Part shown: one piece after another, positions 34,421 through 46,372 of the stretch
Numbering within the stretch: position 1 is the stretch's first letter
How the letters are laid out: every line of letters begins with the position of its first letter
Assembly (NCBI GenBank): GCA_022828595.1
Contig: JAKGHH010000002.1
Span: 46,898,631 to 46,962,630, forward strand
Source: Nelumbo lutea
Taxonomy: Eukaryota > Streptophyta > Magnoliopsida > Proteales > Nelumbonaceae
DNA length: 64,000 bases
Reading direction: 5' to 3'
Translations under genes and position numbers: made by a program
The notes under the pieces: model-generated
What the model was told of the DNA's origin: nothing
What the model saw: the letters and a program-made list of their open reading frames with translations, nothing else
Databases searched by the model: none

Positions 34421-34975
34421 TTCTGGTTGTTCTGTATTACTTTCAACAGTGTTTGGACTGTTGAAGTGTCCGAAAATCTCTGGTTGTTCTGTATTACTCT
34501 CAGCTGTGTTTGGACTGTTGAAGTGTCCGAAAACTCTGGCTGTTCTGTACTACCTTCGGCTACCATTGAATCTAGTTCAACCCAAAAATTTCTGGGCTAT
34601 TTTTTCATTCCTTCTTGGACTGTCAAAACTGCCGAAACATCCTTGTAACAAGGCTATGGGTTGTTACTTATATTTGGTTGTTTTTGGGGCTGTACGAACT
34701 GTTCTTGAGGCCTTTTTTTCTTTTTTGACAATAAGATTTGTCTCTATGGCCCACACTGTGTTTGTAAAAAGGGCTATTTCAGAATACCAAGTGGTATTTA
34801 CCTTAAAGTCCATATTTGAAAAGGTACTTCGACTGAATGCTTAGAAATTTCTATTTACTTCTTGAAGGTTGAACTCAGTGTATTGTCTCCTTGTGGTCGG
34901 CTGAACTCAGTGTGTTGCCTTCTTGTGGTCGGATGAATTCAGTGTGTTGCCTTCTTGTGGTCGGCTAAACTCTGT
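34421..34975. repeat. Tandem repeats in the Copia leader
   Basis: About 34421-34560 holds a 67-base unit (TGGTTGTTCTGTATTACT...TTGAAGTGTCCGAAAA) in just over two copies. About 34867-34975 holds a 34-base unit (CTTGTGGTCGG, GAACTCAGTGT) in about three copies. Both lie between the primer-binding site and gag. The 34134-34844 open frame across them shows no gag similarity. Confidence 0.7.
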
Positions 34976-35040
34976 TATTGCTTGTCCTCATTCAGTATAC
35001 TTGTAGAAGTCATCTGAAATCATATTTGGAGTGTTTACAT

Positions 35041-38000
35041 GATGTATTCCTCAGAGTTTAAAAACAAAAGTGGTGCTGAATATGGAATGGTTCAGGGGAC
35101 TCCAAGTGGTTTCTTATTGACTATGACCACAGTTAAAATAGATGGAACTAATAATCTGGCATAGTCACAATCAGTAAAGATTCATGTATGTAGTAGGGGA
35201 AAGTGGGGGTTCATTTCCGGGAGTAAAAAGGCTCCCCTAGAAGATGATACATCCTACGAGAAGTGGATACAAGAAAATTACACTGTCATTGGGTGGCTTG
35301 TGAACTCAATGCAACCACAAATTAGTCAACACTACCGATGGATGAATTCAGCAAAAGAAATTTGGGACAGTGTGGCTCGGGCATATAAATTCAGAAATGA
35401 TATAAAGAATTTAAGGCAATGGGAGAAACCTCTTGCTATATATTTCTCAACCCTGAAGTCCTTATGGCTAGAGATTGACCTAATAGAACTTGTAACTTGG
35501 GACACCACCAATGATGCAGAGACCTACAGAAAATTGGTTGAAAGGAATAAGGTTTTTGAGTTCTTAACTAGACTAAACCCATAATATGATATCACAAAAC
35601 AAAATATTCTTTCCAATGAGTGTGTCTCTTTGTCACAAGCTTATGCATTAATGAGTAGTAAAGAGAGCATAAGGGTTGTCCAGGTTCATGGGGCTAATAT
35701 TAATTATCACTTTGCCAATATGGGATTAAACCTAAAGGAAATGCTGGAACTTTTGGTGGCACAAGAAAGAAAAAAATTATATGTGAGTGCTGCAAGAAGC
35801 CGAAACACACTAAAGACAAGTGTTGGAAATTACATCCTAAACTTGTTCCCATTCGGTTTCAAAAAAAATATGATAGTAAAAGATCAGGAAGTGCGAATGT
35901 AGCTGGTGGGCCAGATAGTGAAGAAATGTCTACTTCTGCACAGTTGGCAGCCATAAAAGCAGAATATGAAAAGTTTGGGAAGATGATCAGTCAGCTGAGT
36001 GATGTGACATCTCCTTCCAACCCTTCAGGAAATTCTGTTGCTTCAGCATTTGCTCATTCTGATATAAAGCTTCTGCCAATCATGCTACCACTTCAGGTAA
36101 TCTCAAGATCCCTTGGATTATTGACTCAGGTGCTTCTGACCATATGTCCAATTTGTCTACCTTGTTTGTTTCATATGACTTGCTTCTTGGACGTGATAAA
36201 ATCACTTTAACTGATGATTCACTTGCCCTTATCTCTGATAAGGGAAACATCAAGGCTATGGATTCCTTGTTCCTACCTTCTGCCCTCCATGTACCTAAAC
36301 TAAATACAAATCTGTTGTTAGTGAGTAGTTTAACCAAATCACAAAACTATTGAGTAACCTTTTTTCCTTGCCACTGTGTTTTCGGGATCTGGAGTCTCAG
36401 AAGGTGATTGGGATTGGCCATGAGACGAACGGAATATACCTTCTTGATACTCCGGGACAATGCACTGATCATCTTGGGAATGTTGCTCTCAGAGCTGTCT
36501 CTTTAGAGTCTGTTACTCGGATTATGTTGTGTCATCGTCGTTTTGGTCATCTATCTTTTTCTGCCTTGAGTCATCTATTCCCTGAACTGTTTAAGGGAAT
36601 TAATTTGTCCAATCTTCATTGTGAGTCTTGTGAATTGTCTAAGCATTTGTACAAACAATTATCCTTTGAGCAATAAAAGATCTTCTTTTCTTTTTAATAT
36701 TGTGCATTCTGATGTGTGGGGACCTTACCACTTACCCTCCATGGGTGGCTACAAATATTTTATCCTGTTTGTTGATGACTTTTTTCGGTTCATTTGGATA
36801 TTCCTGATGAAATCCCGTGATGAAGTTCCAAGACTTGTAAAACAATTCCATGAATTTGTTCTAACCCAATTTGATACTAGGATTAAAATCTTCAGATCTG
36901 ACAATGCAAAAGAATACTTTGAGAAGAACATATCATGCTATTTCTCTAACATGGGGGTTATTCATCAAAACTAATGTGCTAGGACCCTAGAACAAAATGG
37001 GGTTACTAAGAGGAAAAATAGGCATATTGTTGAAGTTGCAAAACGTATCTTATTTGCCTCACATGTTCCTACCAGGTTTTGGGGTGATGTTGTTCTTACT
37101 GCTACCTACTTTATAAACCGTATGCCATCTAGGGTTTTGGGGTTTAAGTCTCCCTTCAATCTTCTCCATCCGGACAATGACCTTTTTCCTGTTCCTATTC
37201 GTGTCTTTGGCTGCACCTGTTATGTACATGTTTTAAGTGTCCAAAGGCATAAATTAGAACCCAAAGCTCAAAAGTGTATCTTCCTTAGTTATTCCCCCAC
37301 ACAGAAGGGTTATTGTTGTTTTGATCCAAAGTCTGACAATCGGTATGTCTCAATGGATGTCACCTTTGATGAGCTTTCCCCCTTTTATGGTTCTTCTCTA
37401 GAAGGACATTGTCCACAAGGGGAGGATTTGTCACAGGTGTTTTCTCTTCATCTTCCTGTCCCTGTCAAGCCTCTTGATGTGTCTGCTTCTCCTTCAAATG
37501 TATCAAGGGAGGATCAGTTGTTTCATTCTCCTTGTCCCAGTACTCTATCTCCTCGTCTTATCCTCAATCCCAATATGTATCACAGGCAAAGATCCAGAAA
37601 TGTACAGGTTGTTTCTCCTACAACACATGAGCTTCATACACTTCTAGTCACAGATGAAACAACAGGTACTGTTTCAGCACTTTTGGATTCATCATTCCCT
37701 AAACTTGATATTCTCATTGCTGTTAGGAAAAGAAAACGGAAGTGCACTGCACACTGCATTTCCAAGCACATTTCTTACAGTTTGCTTTCACCTTCATACT
37801 TTGCCTATCTCTTCTGTTGCTTCTCATCCTATTCCCAGGTCTGTGTCAGAAGCTCTTAAGATTCCAAAATGGAGGGATGCTATGAGATCTGAAATCGATA
37901 CCCTACATAAGAATGACACATAGGAAATGATGGAATTGCCTGAAGGGAAGGATCCAATCAGTTGCAAATGGGTCTTTACTATCAAATACCGAGCTAATGG

Positions 38001-39371
38001 CACCATTGAAAAGTACAAGGCCAGGCTGGTGCAAAAGGCTATACACAGACATATGGGATTGATTATTTAGAGACCTTTGCACCTGTTGCCAAGATGACAT
38101 ATGTGAGGTTTTTTCTATCTTTAGCTGCTCACTTTGATTGTCCCCTTTATCAATTTGATGTGAAAAATGCATTTCTGAATGGTGAATTACATGAGGAGGT
38201 TCATATGTCTCTTCCTCCAAAGATGTACGGAACTGATATGAAAGGGAAGGTATGCAGGCTGAAGAAATCTCTTTATGGACTAAAACAGTCTCCTAGAGCA
38301 TGGTTTGAGAGATTTAGATCAACAACACTTGTTAACTTTGGTTATGTGTAGACACAGTCCGATCATACTCTTTTTGTGAAGAGGAGTGGACCTCTGGCAG
38401 TATACCTCATTGTGTATGTAGATGATATTGTAGTGACTGGTAATGATGTTTTAGGAATTCATGATCTAAAATCTTTTCTCCATACAGAGTTTGATATTAA
38501 AGATTTGGGGGAATTGAGATACTTTCTTGGCATAGAAGTGGTTCGATCCAAGGATGGGATTCTTATCTCCCAAAGGAAGTATGTTCTTGACTTGCTCTCT
38601 AAAACTGGAAAGATGGATGCTAGACCAGTTGCTACCCTTATTGATATGAGTCATAAACTCTCAGCCTCAGAAGGGACATTGTTAGAAGACAATGGAATCT
38701 TTTAGAGACTTCTTGGGAAACTTTTGTACCTATGCATAACTCGACTAGATATTGCATATGCAGTCAATTGCATTAGCCAATTCACACATGCTCCCCGAGA
38801 CACTCATATGGCAGTAGCAGAGAGAATACTATGTTATTTGAAGGGCTCCCCAAGAAAGGGTATTCTATTTGTCAAGCATGGTCATATGAAACTTGAAGCT
38901 TACACCGATGCTGGTTGGGCCAAAAACATTGATGACAGAAGATCTACTTCTAGGTATTGCGTGGTTGGTAATGTTGTTTTTTGGAGAAGTAAGAAACAAT
39001 CGATTGTTGCTCGATTTTCTACTGAAGCAGAATACAGGGCCATGGCACAAAGAGTTTCTGAATTATTATGGCTAAAATCTTTGATGGAAGAACTTGGAGT
39101 TGAATATGACAAGCCAATGATGTTATACTGTGATAATCAGGATACCATCAACATTGCTCACAACCCAGTGCAACATGATACAACCAAGCATATTGAAGTT
39201 GACCGACACTTCATTAGGGAAAGGGTCTCTTTGGGTGAAATGTGGCTTCCTTTTATCACATCTGAAGGACAGTTGGCAGATTTTCTCTCCAAAGGCATTC
39301 CCAAGGCAAAACTTCAGCATGATACCAACAAACTTGGCATGATTGACATCCATGCTCAACTTGAGGGGAAG
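35041..39371 (+). pseudogene. Copia gag-pol polyprotein gene, disrupted
   Basis: The order is that of Copia: gag from about 35041 (TVKIDGTNN, then KLYVSAARSRNTLKTSV, where another frame reads the zinc-knuckle C-x2-C pattern), protease (D-S-G-A-S at about 36123), integrase with its zinc region (CHRRFGHLS, LHCESCELSK) and core (HSDVWGPY, RSDNAKEYF), reverse transcriptase (FDVKNAFLNGELHEEV, KKSLYGLKQSPRAW, YVDD at 38415-38426), and RNase H (LEAYTDAGWA, STEAEYRAMA, LYCDNQ). Stops or frameshifts interrupt gag, the integrase start, the region after 36974, the RT N-terminus (about 37921-38090) and 38349/38703. The catalytic motifs of protease, RT and RNase H survive, but no full-length protein can be made. 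Confidence 0.9.
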
Positions 39372-39638
39372 TGTAGAGAAGATGGGCCGAATGGCCCATA
39401 AGTTGTTTATTCTTCCTTATTATTTATATTTTTCTGTAATGGGTCTTATTTTGGGCCCATCATGTCTATATTAAGTTATTTGAAAATTCTTACCCAACTA
39501 AAAACCTCCTTGTAATTATTCAAATATATCTTAATAAAATAGAATTAGGGTGCTGAAAGAGAATAAGTTCGAAACTCTCATTCCCAGACCCTCATTGCCG
39601 AACTCTCAGCTCTCCTCACTTCAGTTTTCTTCACATGC

Positions 39639-42600
39639 CAATGAAGGGAAGTGGAGTATTGGTGAACAATGGCTTGGATAGGTAACCTGTTATGCTCTTC
39701 TTTAAAGTGTGTCAATTCAGACATTCGTGCTTGGGTAACTGCTAGTACCGAAATGGAATTAAAAGGAACTTGTTCCATAACCAATTTACATCGAGCATTC
39801 CAAAAATGCCACATGATTATCGAACATTGACTGAAGAGACTTAACACATTTGATGGTGTATTGGGGATTTGAGACCACCAGCATGCCAACCATGAAGTAA
39901 TTGTCCAATTGTTACAGCCCTCCAAATGAAATCCCAAACAAGATCCAAAACAAACCGCCCAAACTACAGGAAAGTAGAGAAATAGATGATTCAAATCCTT
40001 AGTGTTTGAATTACATAACGGGCATAAACTATTCACTTAAGTTGAAAAAGCAGCAAGATCACCATGAACCGGTAAAGCTTGTTGCAAGCATCTCCATATG
40101 AAACAATGAACCCGAGGTGGTACTTCTTTAAGATTCCACAAGACATCCATGAAGGCAAAATGTTGATTAGAAGTCATAGCAGTTTCGGACTAGAATAACT
40201 TCATAGCAGAAGAACATGTAAAACGTCCATACTAATTTGCCATTTGTATTGGACATGTTTCAGCAGATGGAACCGGTAGCACCATAGAGAGCCAAGGATC
40301 ACCATATATATTTGTTTTCCCAATCGTTCGCGATTAGTTTTTTTTTTTTTTTTACTTTGCCAAATATGGGAGTCAGAATTCTTTTTCTAATAATTCCAAA
40401 AACTATGGAAGTAATTCAAATACTTGGATGATAAAATCTGTACCCATAGTCTACCATGTTCGATAGGAAACGACAAAAAGTTACATTAGTAAAGAAAACA
40501 CCATGATACCCTAGGCCTCCAAACTCCTTACTCACCAAGAATTTATTCCAACTACGAAGGTAGATATGAGGGTTCCTTGATTTATATCCCCACCAAAAAT
40601 CTCTTTCCACCAAATAGTTTTTGGCAAATGTTGGGTGGCCATGAAATAATTAGGAATGGAGGTAAGGGTGCTTTTAACTAATATTTCCTGTCCAGCATGA
40701 GAGAGGTAAGGGTGCTTTTAACTAATATTTCCAAGTGGTAGTTTTGTTACTCGGCATTAGTAGAGGACAACCAAGGTAGAGCTCCTTACCTGTTATAAGT
40801 GACACCCCTAGTAAAAAAGACAAGTGTGCTCCTGTTCTGCGAAGCACATTGCGGTTGAAATACATGGATGATTTAGAGAAATTAATCTATTGACATGAGA
40901 ACTCCATCCAGCCCGGGTGCTTTAAAAGGATTAAAAGAGAATAAAGCATGTTTGACTTCATCCATTATTGGTATAGAGCAAGGTTCAAAATATCGATATG
41001 TCCGACATGTTGGTAAGGGCATATCGGACGAATCGATATTGCATTTTGTGTCTTCTTTTTATATTTTTCCGTAATCAGTTCAAGGTGGCCAGTTTAGGGC
41101 TCCTTCACCCCCCAAACCGGTCAAACCCTCAACACACCCACTGTAGATACATATCGAAGGGGTCCCAAAACGATACGTATCGACCGATATGGGCCGATAC
41201 ATGTCAATACTTTGAACATTGGTGTAGAGCAAAGCATGTGGTTCATCTCATCCGTTATCTGAGCTGAAATAAGATTCCAATCGAAATTATCAAAATTTAA
41301 TTGCCTTAAAGTGAATAGGTCAATGTAAAAATCCCAAATAATGGTAGAGATTTCAGTTTCATCCTAAGTCCATGAACTAGTAGCATTTTTTAGCCAAGAC
41401 ACTCCATTTATGCGGCATCTGTTAGATGCAGCAATATGAAATAAGCATGTTTGTCTATCTCCTTTTAACCAATCCAAATGGGCTCGTTGTTTCCAATAAA
41501 TCTCCTATAATTCTAAAAGTTGATCCAACTCTTGTCTCAACCTTGTTTCCTCTCCAACATTACATTGAGCAACAACAATTTAATCTTTGAGCACCTTAAT
41601 TCTCTCATGGAAATTGCCTAATTGGTTCTTACTCCATGTGGCTAGATTTGAAATGCAAGAGGTGCACTTGGCGCACAAAGAACCATGAGAATTATGCGAA
41701 AAATCAATCACCTTAGATGGAAAATCTGGTAATTTGGTCTATATCGCCTTAAAACAAAGGGTGCGTCTTCCATGTCTCCTACGTTGATGAGTATAGAGAG
41801 CTATAGGGCTGTGGTCACTACAACCCATTGTCAGATGTTGAACATAGGATGAGGGGAATTTTTCAAGCCAAGTAGCTGAACATCTCAAGAACCAAGCCTA
41901 TGTGGTGTCTGTTAGACCATGTAAAAGGAGGGCCTCTGTAACCCAAGTCTAGCATACCACAATCTTCTTCCATGGCATTGAATAACTAGATTTTTCTGTA
42001 ATCAAATTTGTAGCCACCTTGCTTTTCATCTGGGTTACTAATGGCATTAAGGTCTCCTATTAAACACCAAGAATTGGTAATGTTGGAACCTAAATAAAAA
42101 CTTCACTCCAAACTTCTTGTCGTTGTGCCTTCTATGGATGTCCATACACCCCAACAAAATCCCACACAAAATGATGAGGCAGATTATGTACATAAAAGCA
42201 TGGATAATATGAGAAGAAGAAGAATAACGAACATAGAGTTGAACATTCTTGATCCATCCAAGCCACATACCACCATATTGACCTTGAGACAACGCAATAA
42301 AGCACTGATAATGAAAGAGTCTCTGTAGAATAAAAAACAATGAAGGATTCACTCGTTGGAGGAGATGTTCAAAATGTCAAATTGTCAAGTTGCTCCCTCC
42401 ACTTCGACAATTCCAAGACAAGATGATCATGGTGGTTTTGTTGGCAAGTTATGGTCTGCCACCATAACCGTTTCAGACGAGCCCTCTTTTGTGATTTAGA
42501 TTCGGTACTGCATGGTCCACCAAAAGCGATGTCAAAGCTATAATAGGGACATCAACTTCATCATCAAGAGTCTCAAACTTATGTTTATAGTAGCGTCCAG

Positions 42601-43790
42601 GTTGAGCTATATGTTTTTTCTCCACGGGAATAGTTAAAATAGAATTAGCATTTGAGTTGGTAGAGGGGAAATTGATTCGGTAGTGCATGGTCCACCAAAA
42701 GGGGTGGAGGTAGATCCGCCATCAACCTGGGGGACTTATGCATGATTAATTACTTCCGATGGATTATGTAGAATTGTTGAGGAAGTAGTCACGGCTGATG
42801 GGAATGAGTTGTCAGCAAAAGTTGACGATTGTAATGCTTTACGTGCAATAACATGATGTGGAATTGAAGTAACATGTGCCAATGAGTATGGTATCATCAT
42901 CGGAAAATTGTCATCCACATCCATGCATTCTTTTGACTAGTGCAACACCTTAGTTGGACACGTGGTAGTAGTTAATGCATTAGAAAAGGTAGCCACTGAA
43001 GTATTAAAATTCAAATGGGTGGAAGAAAACTCGCCTGATGTGTCGACTGTCGGAATTACAACCCCCATGTTCGAGTCTAATTCCGCCTTCCGCTAAAGTC
43101 ATGCCTTGTAAATGTAACGGTTTCAAAATCGTCCCTCTATGTGACCCATGGTCTTCCACTCCATAGTGTGGTGCTGGTGACGGTGAAGGCGTGGTCGGGG
43201 CTGGTGTGCCGGCAGGATCACCGACCGCCTTTGCATTTGGTTGTGTACTTCGATGTGTTGGTGGTGTTCTAGATGAAACCAGTGAGCGAATATTCACTGT
43301 CAAACGCTCGATATCCAGATCAATCATTTTTAAACGAATAATATCAGAAGAACAACCCTCGATCGCTACAGAAGGTACAATATTGTGGTAGGCAATCGTA
43401 CTACACACGAACCTGTATGGTCTCACCATTCAGTAATTTAATGGAACTGTCTGTAACAAAGGTCTTAAACATCCATAAGGATCTTGAGACATGCAAATAG
43501 ACCCCATTTCTCTACATCTGATGACGCCGGAGTATATGGTTTTCGTAGATTCTAACCAACCCGACGCTTTGCATTAGTGTCCAAGTATGCCACATGCTAG
43601 CCTAGAAGGTGAACATAAAGATCAACAAGCATAAGAGTATAAGAATTCGGACTCTTGTGAGGTTTAGCCTTCTGCATCACGATCAAGTCATCCTTGTATA
43701 ACCATGGACCATGTTCGATGATTTTATCCCTATCATACCCACTTGGGAATTTAACAGGCTAGGAATCATTTGTGAAATCCAAATGATGTA
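39639..43790 (-). pseudogene. LINE body: ORF1, endonuclease, partial RT and zf-RVT, decayed
   Basis: In minus-strand order: ORF1 with a DUF4283-like segment (about 43790-43590: IIEHGPWLYKDDLIVMQKAK) and a Pro-rich C-terminal part (43429-43004); endonuclease from about 42440 (MIILSWNCRSGG), GDLNAISNPDEK (about 42035), GPPFTWSN (about 41920) and SDHSP (41819-41805); the start of RT (EVKHALFSFNPFKAPGLDG, about 40950); then a jump to FWWGYKSRNPHIYLRSW and KEFGGLGYHG (about 40600-40510); and zf-RVT (CPLCNSNTKDLNHLFLYFP, about 40030). The RT palm with its catalytic aspartates is missing, so a large internal deletion is inferred. Many stops are present. The RNase H end lies beyond the Copia element at 33510-33961. 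Confidence 0.82.
40982..41217. mobile_element. Small TIR element in the LINE, GTTCAAARTAT family, copy 2 (236 bp)
   Basis: The left end GGTTCAAAATATCGATATGT and the inverted right end ACATGTCAATACTTTGAAC are TIRs. The flanks ATTGGTATAGAGCAA (40967-40981) and ATTGGTGTAGAGCAA (41218-41232) match at 14 of 15 bases. Removing the element and one flank restores a continuous LINE reading frame (QITDEMNHMLCSTP then IMDEVKHALFS). The related element at 32781-32978 also ends TTGAACATTGGT, so ATTGGT may belong to the element and the duplication may be nearer 11 bases. Confidence 0.65.
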
Positions 43791-43814
43791 TGTATCTATG
43801 TATTGATTGTTTTA

Positions 43815-43817
43815 ATG

Positions 43818-43856
<39 letters not shown>

Positions 43857-43860
43857 GTAT
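43815..43860. repeat. (AT)n followed by (GTAT)n microsatellite
   Basis: A run of AT dinucleotides passes into four GTAT units. It is bracketed by a direct repeat of TGTATTGATTGTTTTAATG on both sides, suggesting local slippage or duplication. Confidence 0.8.
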
Positions 43861-44271
43861 TGATTGTTTTAATGAATATAAAATTTAATAAAATTTATTT
43901 TATTTCTTTAAATAATATAAAAAGTGAGATGGCTTAGTGGCTTAAAGTACTGCTAAGAGATTGGTGCTATCATTAATTGAGAGGAAAATTAAGAGGAAAA
44001 GTTATACAGGTTTGGAATCAATGATATATAGGTGGGTTCAAGGTCTGGAGAATAAACCCAATAAAAATAAGAAGAAAAAGGAATCTAGATTTGTTGTTAG
44101 CAATAAAAGGCATAAAGCATGTGCGTTATGGGTAGGAATTTCAGCCCATAATGGGCAACGAAAGTTTTTCCAAATCTGTCCCATCCCAAACTCGTCTCGA
44201 CTCATCTCATTTCTACTTATTCCTTGCCTACCATAGCTAGTGATGAAGGCAACACAAGAGATGCACCTTTT

Positions 44272-44605
44272 CCTACCTAACATATAACATATTTCTAAAC
44301 ACTAATCATTTTTATTCACAAAAATCTAAGTGAGAAAAACTTAAAAATTTTAAAAATAACCATATTAAGGATTTCATTATTGTTTCAAAGGTATATATGA
44401 TTGGGGGAAAAGAAAGATAAAGAGTGATATACTTCCCATTCCTACCTAACATATAACATATTTCTAAACACTCATCATTTTTATTCACAAAAATCTAAGT
44501 GAGAAAAACTTACAAATTTAAAAAATAACCATATTAAGGATTTCATTATTGTTTCAAAGGTATATATGATTGGGGGAAAAGAAAGATAAAGAGTAATATA
44601 GTTCA
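44272..44605. repeat. 169-bp tandem duplication
   Basis: 44272-44440 and 44441-44605 are near-identical (CCTACCTAACATATAACATA through TTGGGGGAAAAGAAAGATAA). Differences are a few single bases, so the duplication is recent. Non-coding. Confidence 0.85.
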
Positions 44606-46367
44606 GTGTACATAGGTATTGATTGGCAAGTTTTTTATTAAAGGTATTTCGAAAGATCTGAAAACCAAAAGATGTAGTGAGATTTTACATAACGATCTTG
44701 GCAGCCCAAAGATCATTTGGCCGGAGGAGTGTCTTTCTCTGCAAATACAATATGAAAAAAGACGATAATCTTCACTTCTAGCGTTCTGAAATAAGCTTAA
44801 ATCGAGCTTTTTGCATCTTTTCGGGGTGTGGTCTTTCAGTAAAACAAAAAAGTCGTTCCCCAACCAAATAGAGAAAGACCTAAATGCGAGTTATCAGGAT
44901 TCTAAAAAACCAAACAACCCATGCGGAAAGGCACCACGCAAAATGAGACCGTAGTGTTGTAAGCTAGTTATTATGAAAGCATAAAACTGGGTATCGACCA
45001 AGAAACTAGTTCACCAAAGAAAAATTACTTCCAAATTCAAGTAAATTTATATAAGCTAAATAAGCTCAAGCAAACCACTTTCCCTCGTAGCACAAAAGCT
45101 GGTTTTCAAATATAAAGTTGCAAAATGCAGCATTATATCACCATTCTCAAAAAAAAAAAAAAAAAAAAAACATCACAAAAGGTTCAAGCATTTAAACAAG
45201 ATTCTACCTTACCCCATTGTCCTTTAAGGGTATAAATGCATAATATACCACACCTTTGGAATATTGTGTTAGCCCACTTCCCTCAAACAACATTACGAAA
45301 TCCAAATATTGGTGTATGGTGCACTTGTACTTGATACAAAAAGAACATCTATCATTGATTTCTCAATAAATTAATGGGGGAAATGCTTAAAGACAACAAC
45401 AACAATCATGACAAATTTGAGGTAAGACCTAGGTTACCTTCCACAAGCTGCTCACAACACCATTAATGACATTGTGGGGACTATGTAAAATATTTAATTT
45501 GTTCTTGCCAAGATGAAAGGTATAATTTTAGTTCAATAATCTACAAGTATGCAAAGAAAATGCTAGATTAGGGAAAATATATGACTACAAAAGGAATGAA
45601 AATAACACTTAACTTTTTTGGTTTGGTAGTTAATTCAATAACTTAGAAATTGAAACAATAATCAATTGTCATAATATTGTATAGGACACAAACAAGTTTT
45701 TGAAAGCAAATCAATAATATAGTTATCAGACCTAATATAATTTGGCTCTTATGTATCAAAATACATTGCATTTGTAAACTTAGGATAATAATAAAATGTG
45801 GTATCATAGACAAACAAGGGAAATAGGCCATACTATACATTTCATCTTAGAAATTCTAACAATTGGCTAAAATGAAATGGGTTTACTGATTCGAGTGAAA
45901 ATTAATGTAATGATTAGGTCACCTTTAGTAGAACAAATAAGTATGCATGTTAGTTTACAAATTATGGAACCTCTGATGTCTAAAAATGGCATGACTGACA
46001 TCCATCAAGCAACTAATACTATGTTTCTTTCAAATAAATTTCAAAGCATATTGACATCCTCCATTCAACTACATGTACCACATTTAGATGTCTTCTATCT
46101 TTCTCCTCCCCCCCCCCCCCCCCTTTCTCTCACTCTCACAAACACGCACATATTGATACCACCATCAACAAAATAAATTATAAGTTAAATAAAAATTAAC
46201 TATTCGACACACTTGAGGAAACAACATAAAAATTGCACAAGAAAGCAAGGGTATCAACAAGCAATTCAAGATCCCACACAAAGGGGAATGAAGAAATTGA
46301 GAACCATAATAATTGTCTCTCTACTTCAAAATAAAATATAGCTTTCTAGCTAAGAAAACCCATTTTT
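44606..46367. other. Intergenic, no gene seen
   Basis: AT-rich sequence with A homopolymer near 45151-45171 and C homopolymer near 46109-46123. Short frames only. The last bases are the target site of the Gypsy element. Confidence 0.5.
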
Positions 46368-46372
46368 ATACT

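Larger units (their letters stand above)
33967..39633 (+). mobile_element. Complete Ty1/Copia LTR retrotransposon, 5.67 kb, inactivated
   Basis: LTRs are 33967-34217 (251 bp) and 39372-39633 (262 bp), both starting TGTAGAGA and ending TTTTCTTCA; the 3' LTR has an extra 11-base segment near its start. The primer-binding site TGGTATCAGAGC follows the 5' LTR directly and fits initiator tRNA-Met. A polypurine tract (GAGGGGAAG) precedes the 3' LTR. Flanks are GATGC and CATGC, a 5-bp duplication with one mismatch. The element lies inside a LINE whose domains resume on either side. Confidence 0.92.

Noticed and set aside
34134..34844. 236-residue plus frame
   Set aside because: Spans the Copia LTR end, primer-binding site and leader repeats; no gag or other similarity.
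43925..44030. Possible tRNA-derived SINE (TGGCTTAGTGG A-box-like, GGTTTGGAATC B-box-like)
   Set aside because: A- and B-box spacing is too long, no tRNA fold is apparent and no target duplication or tail was seen.
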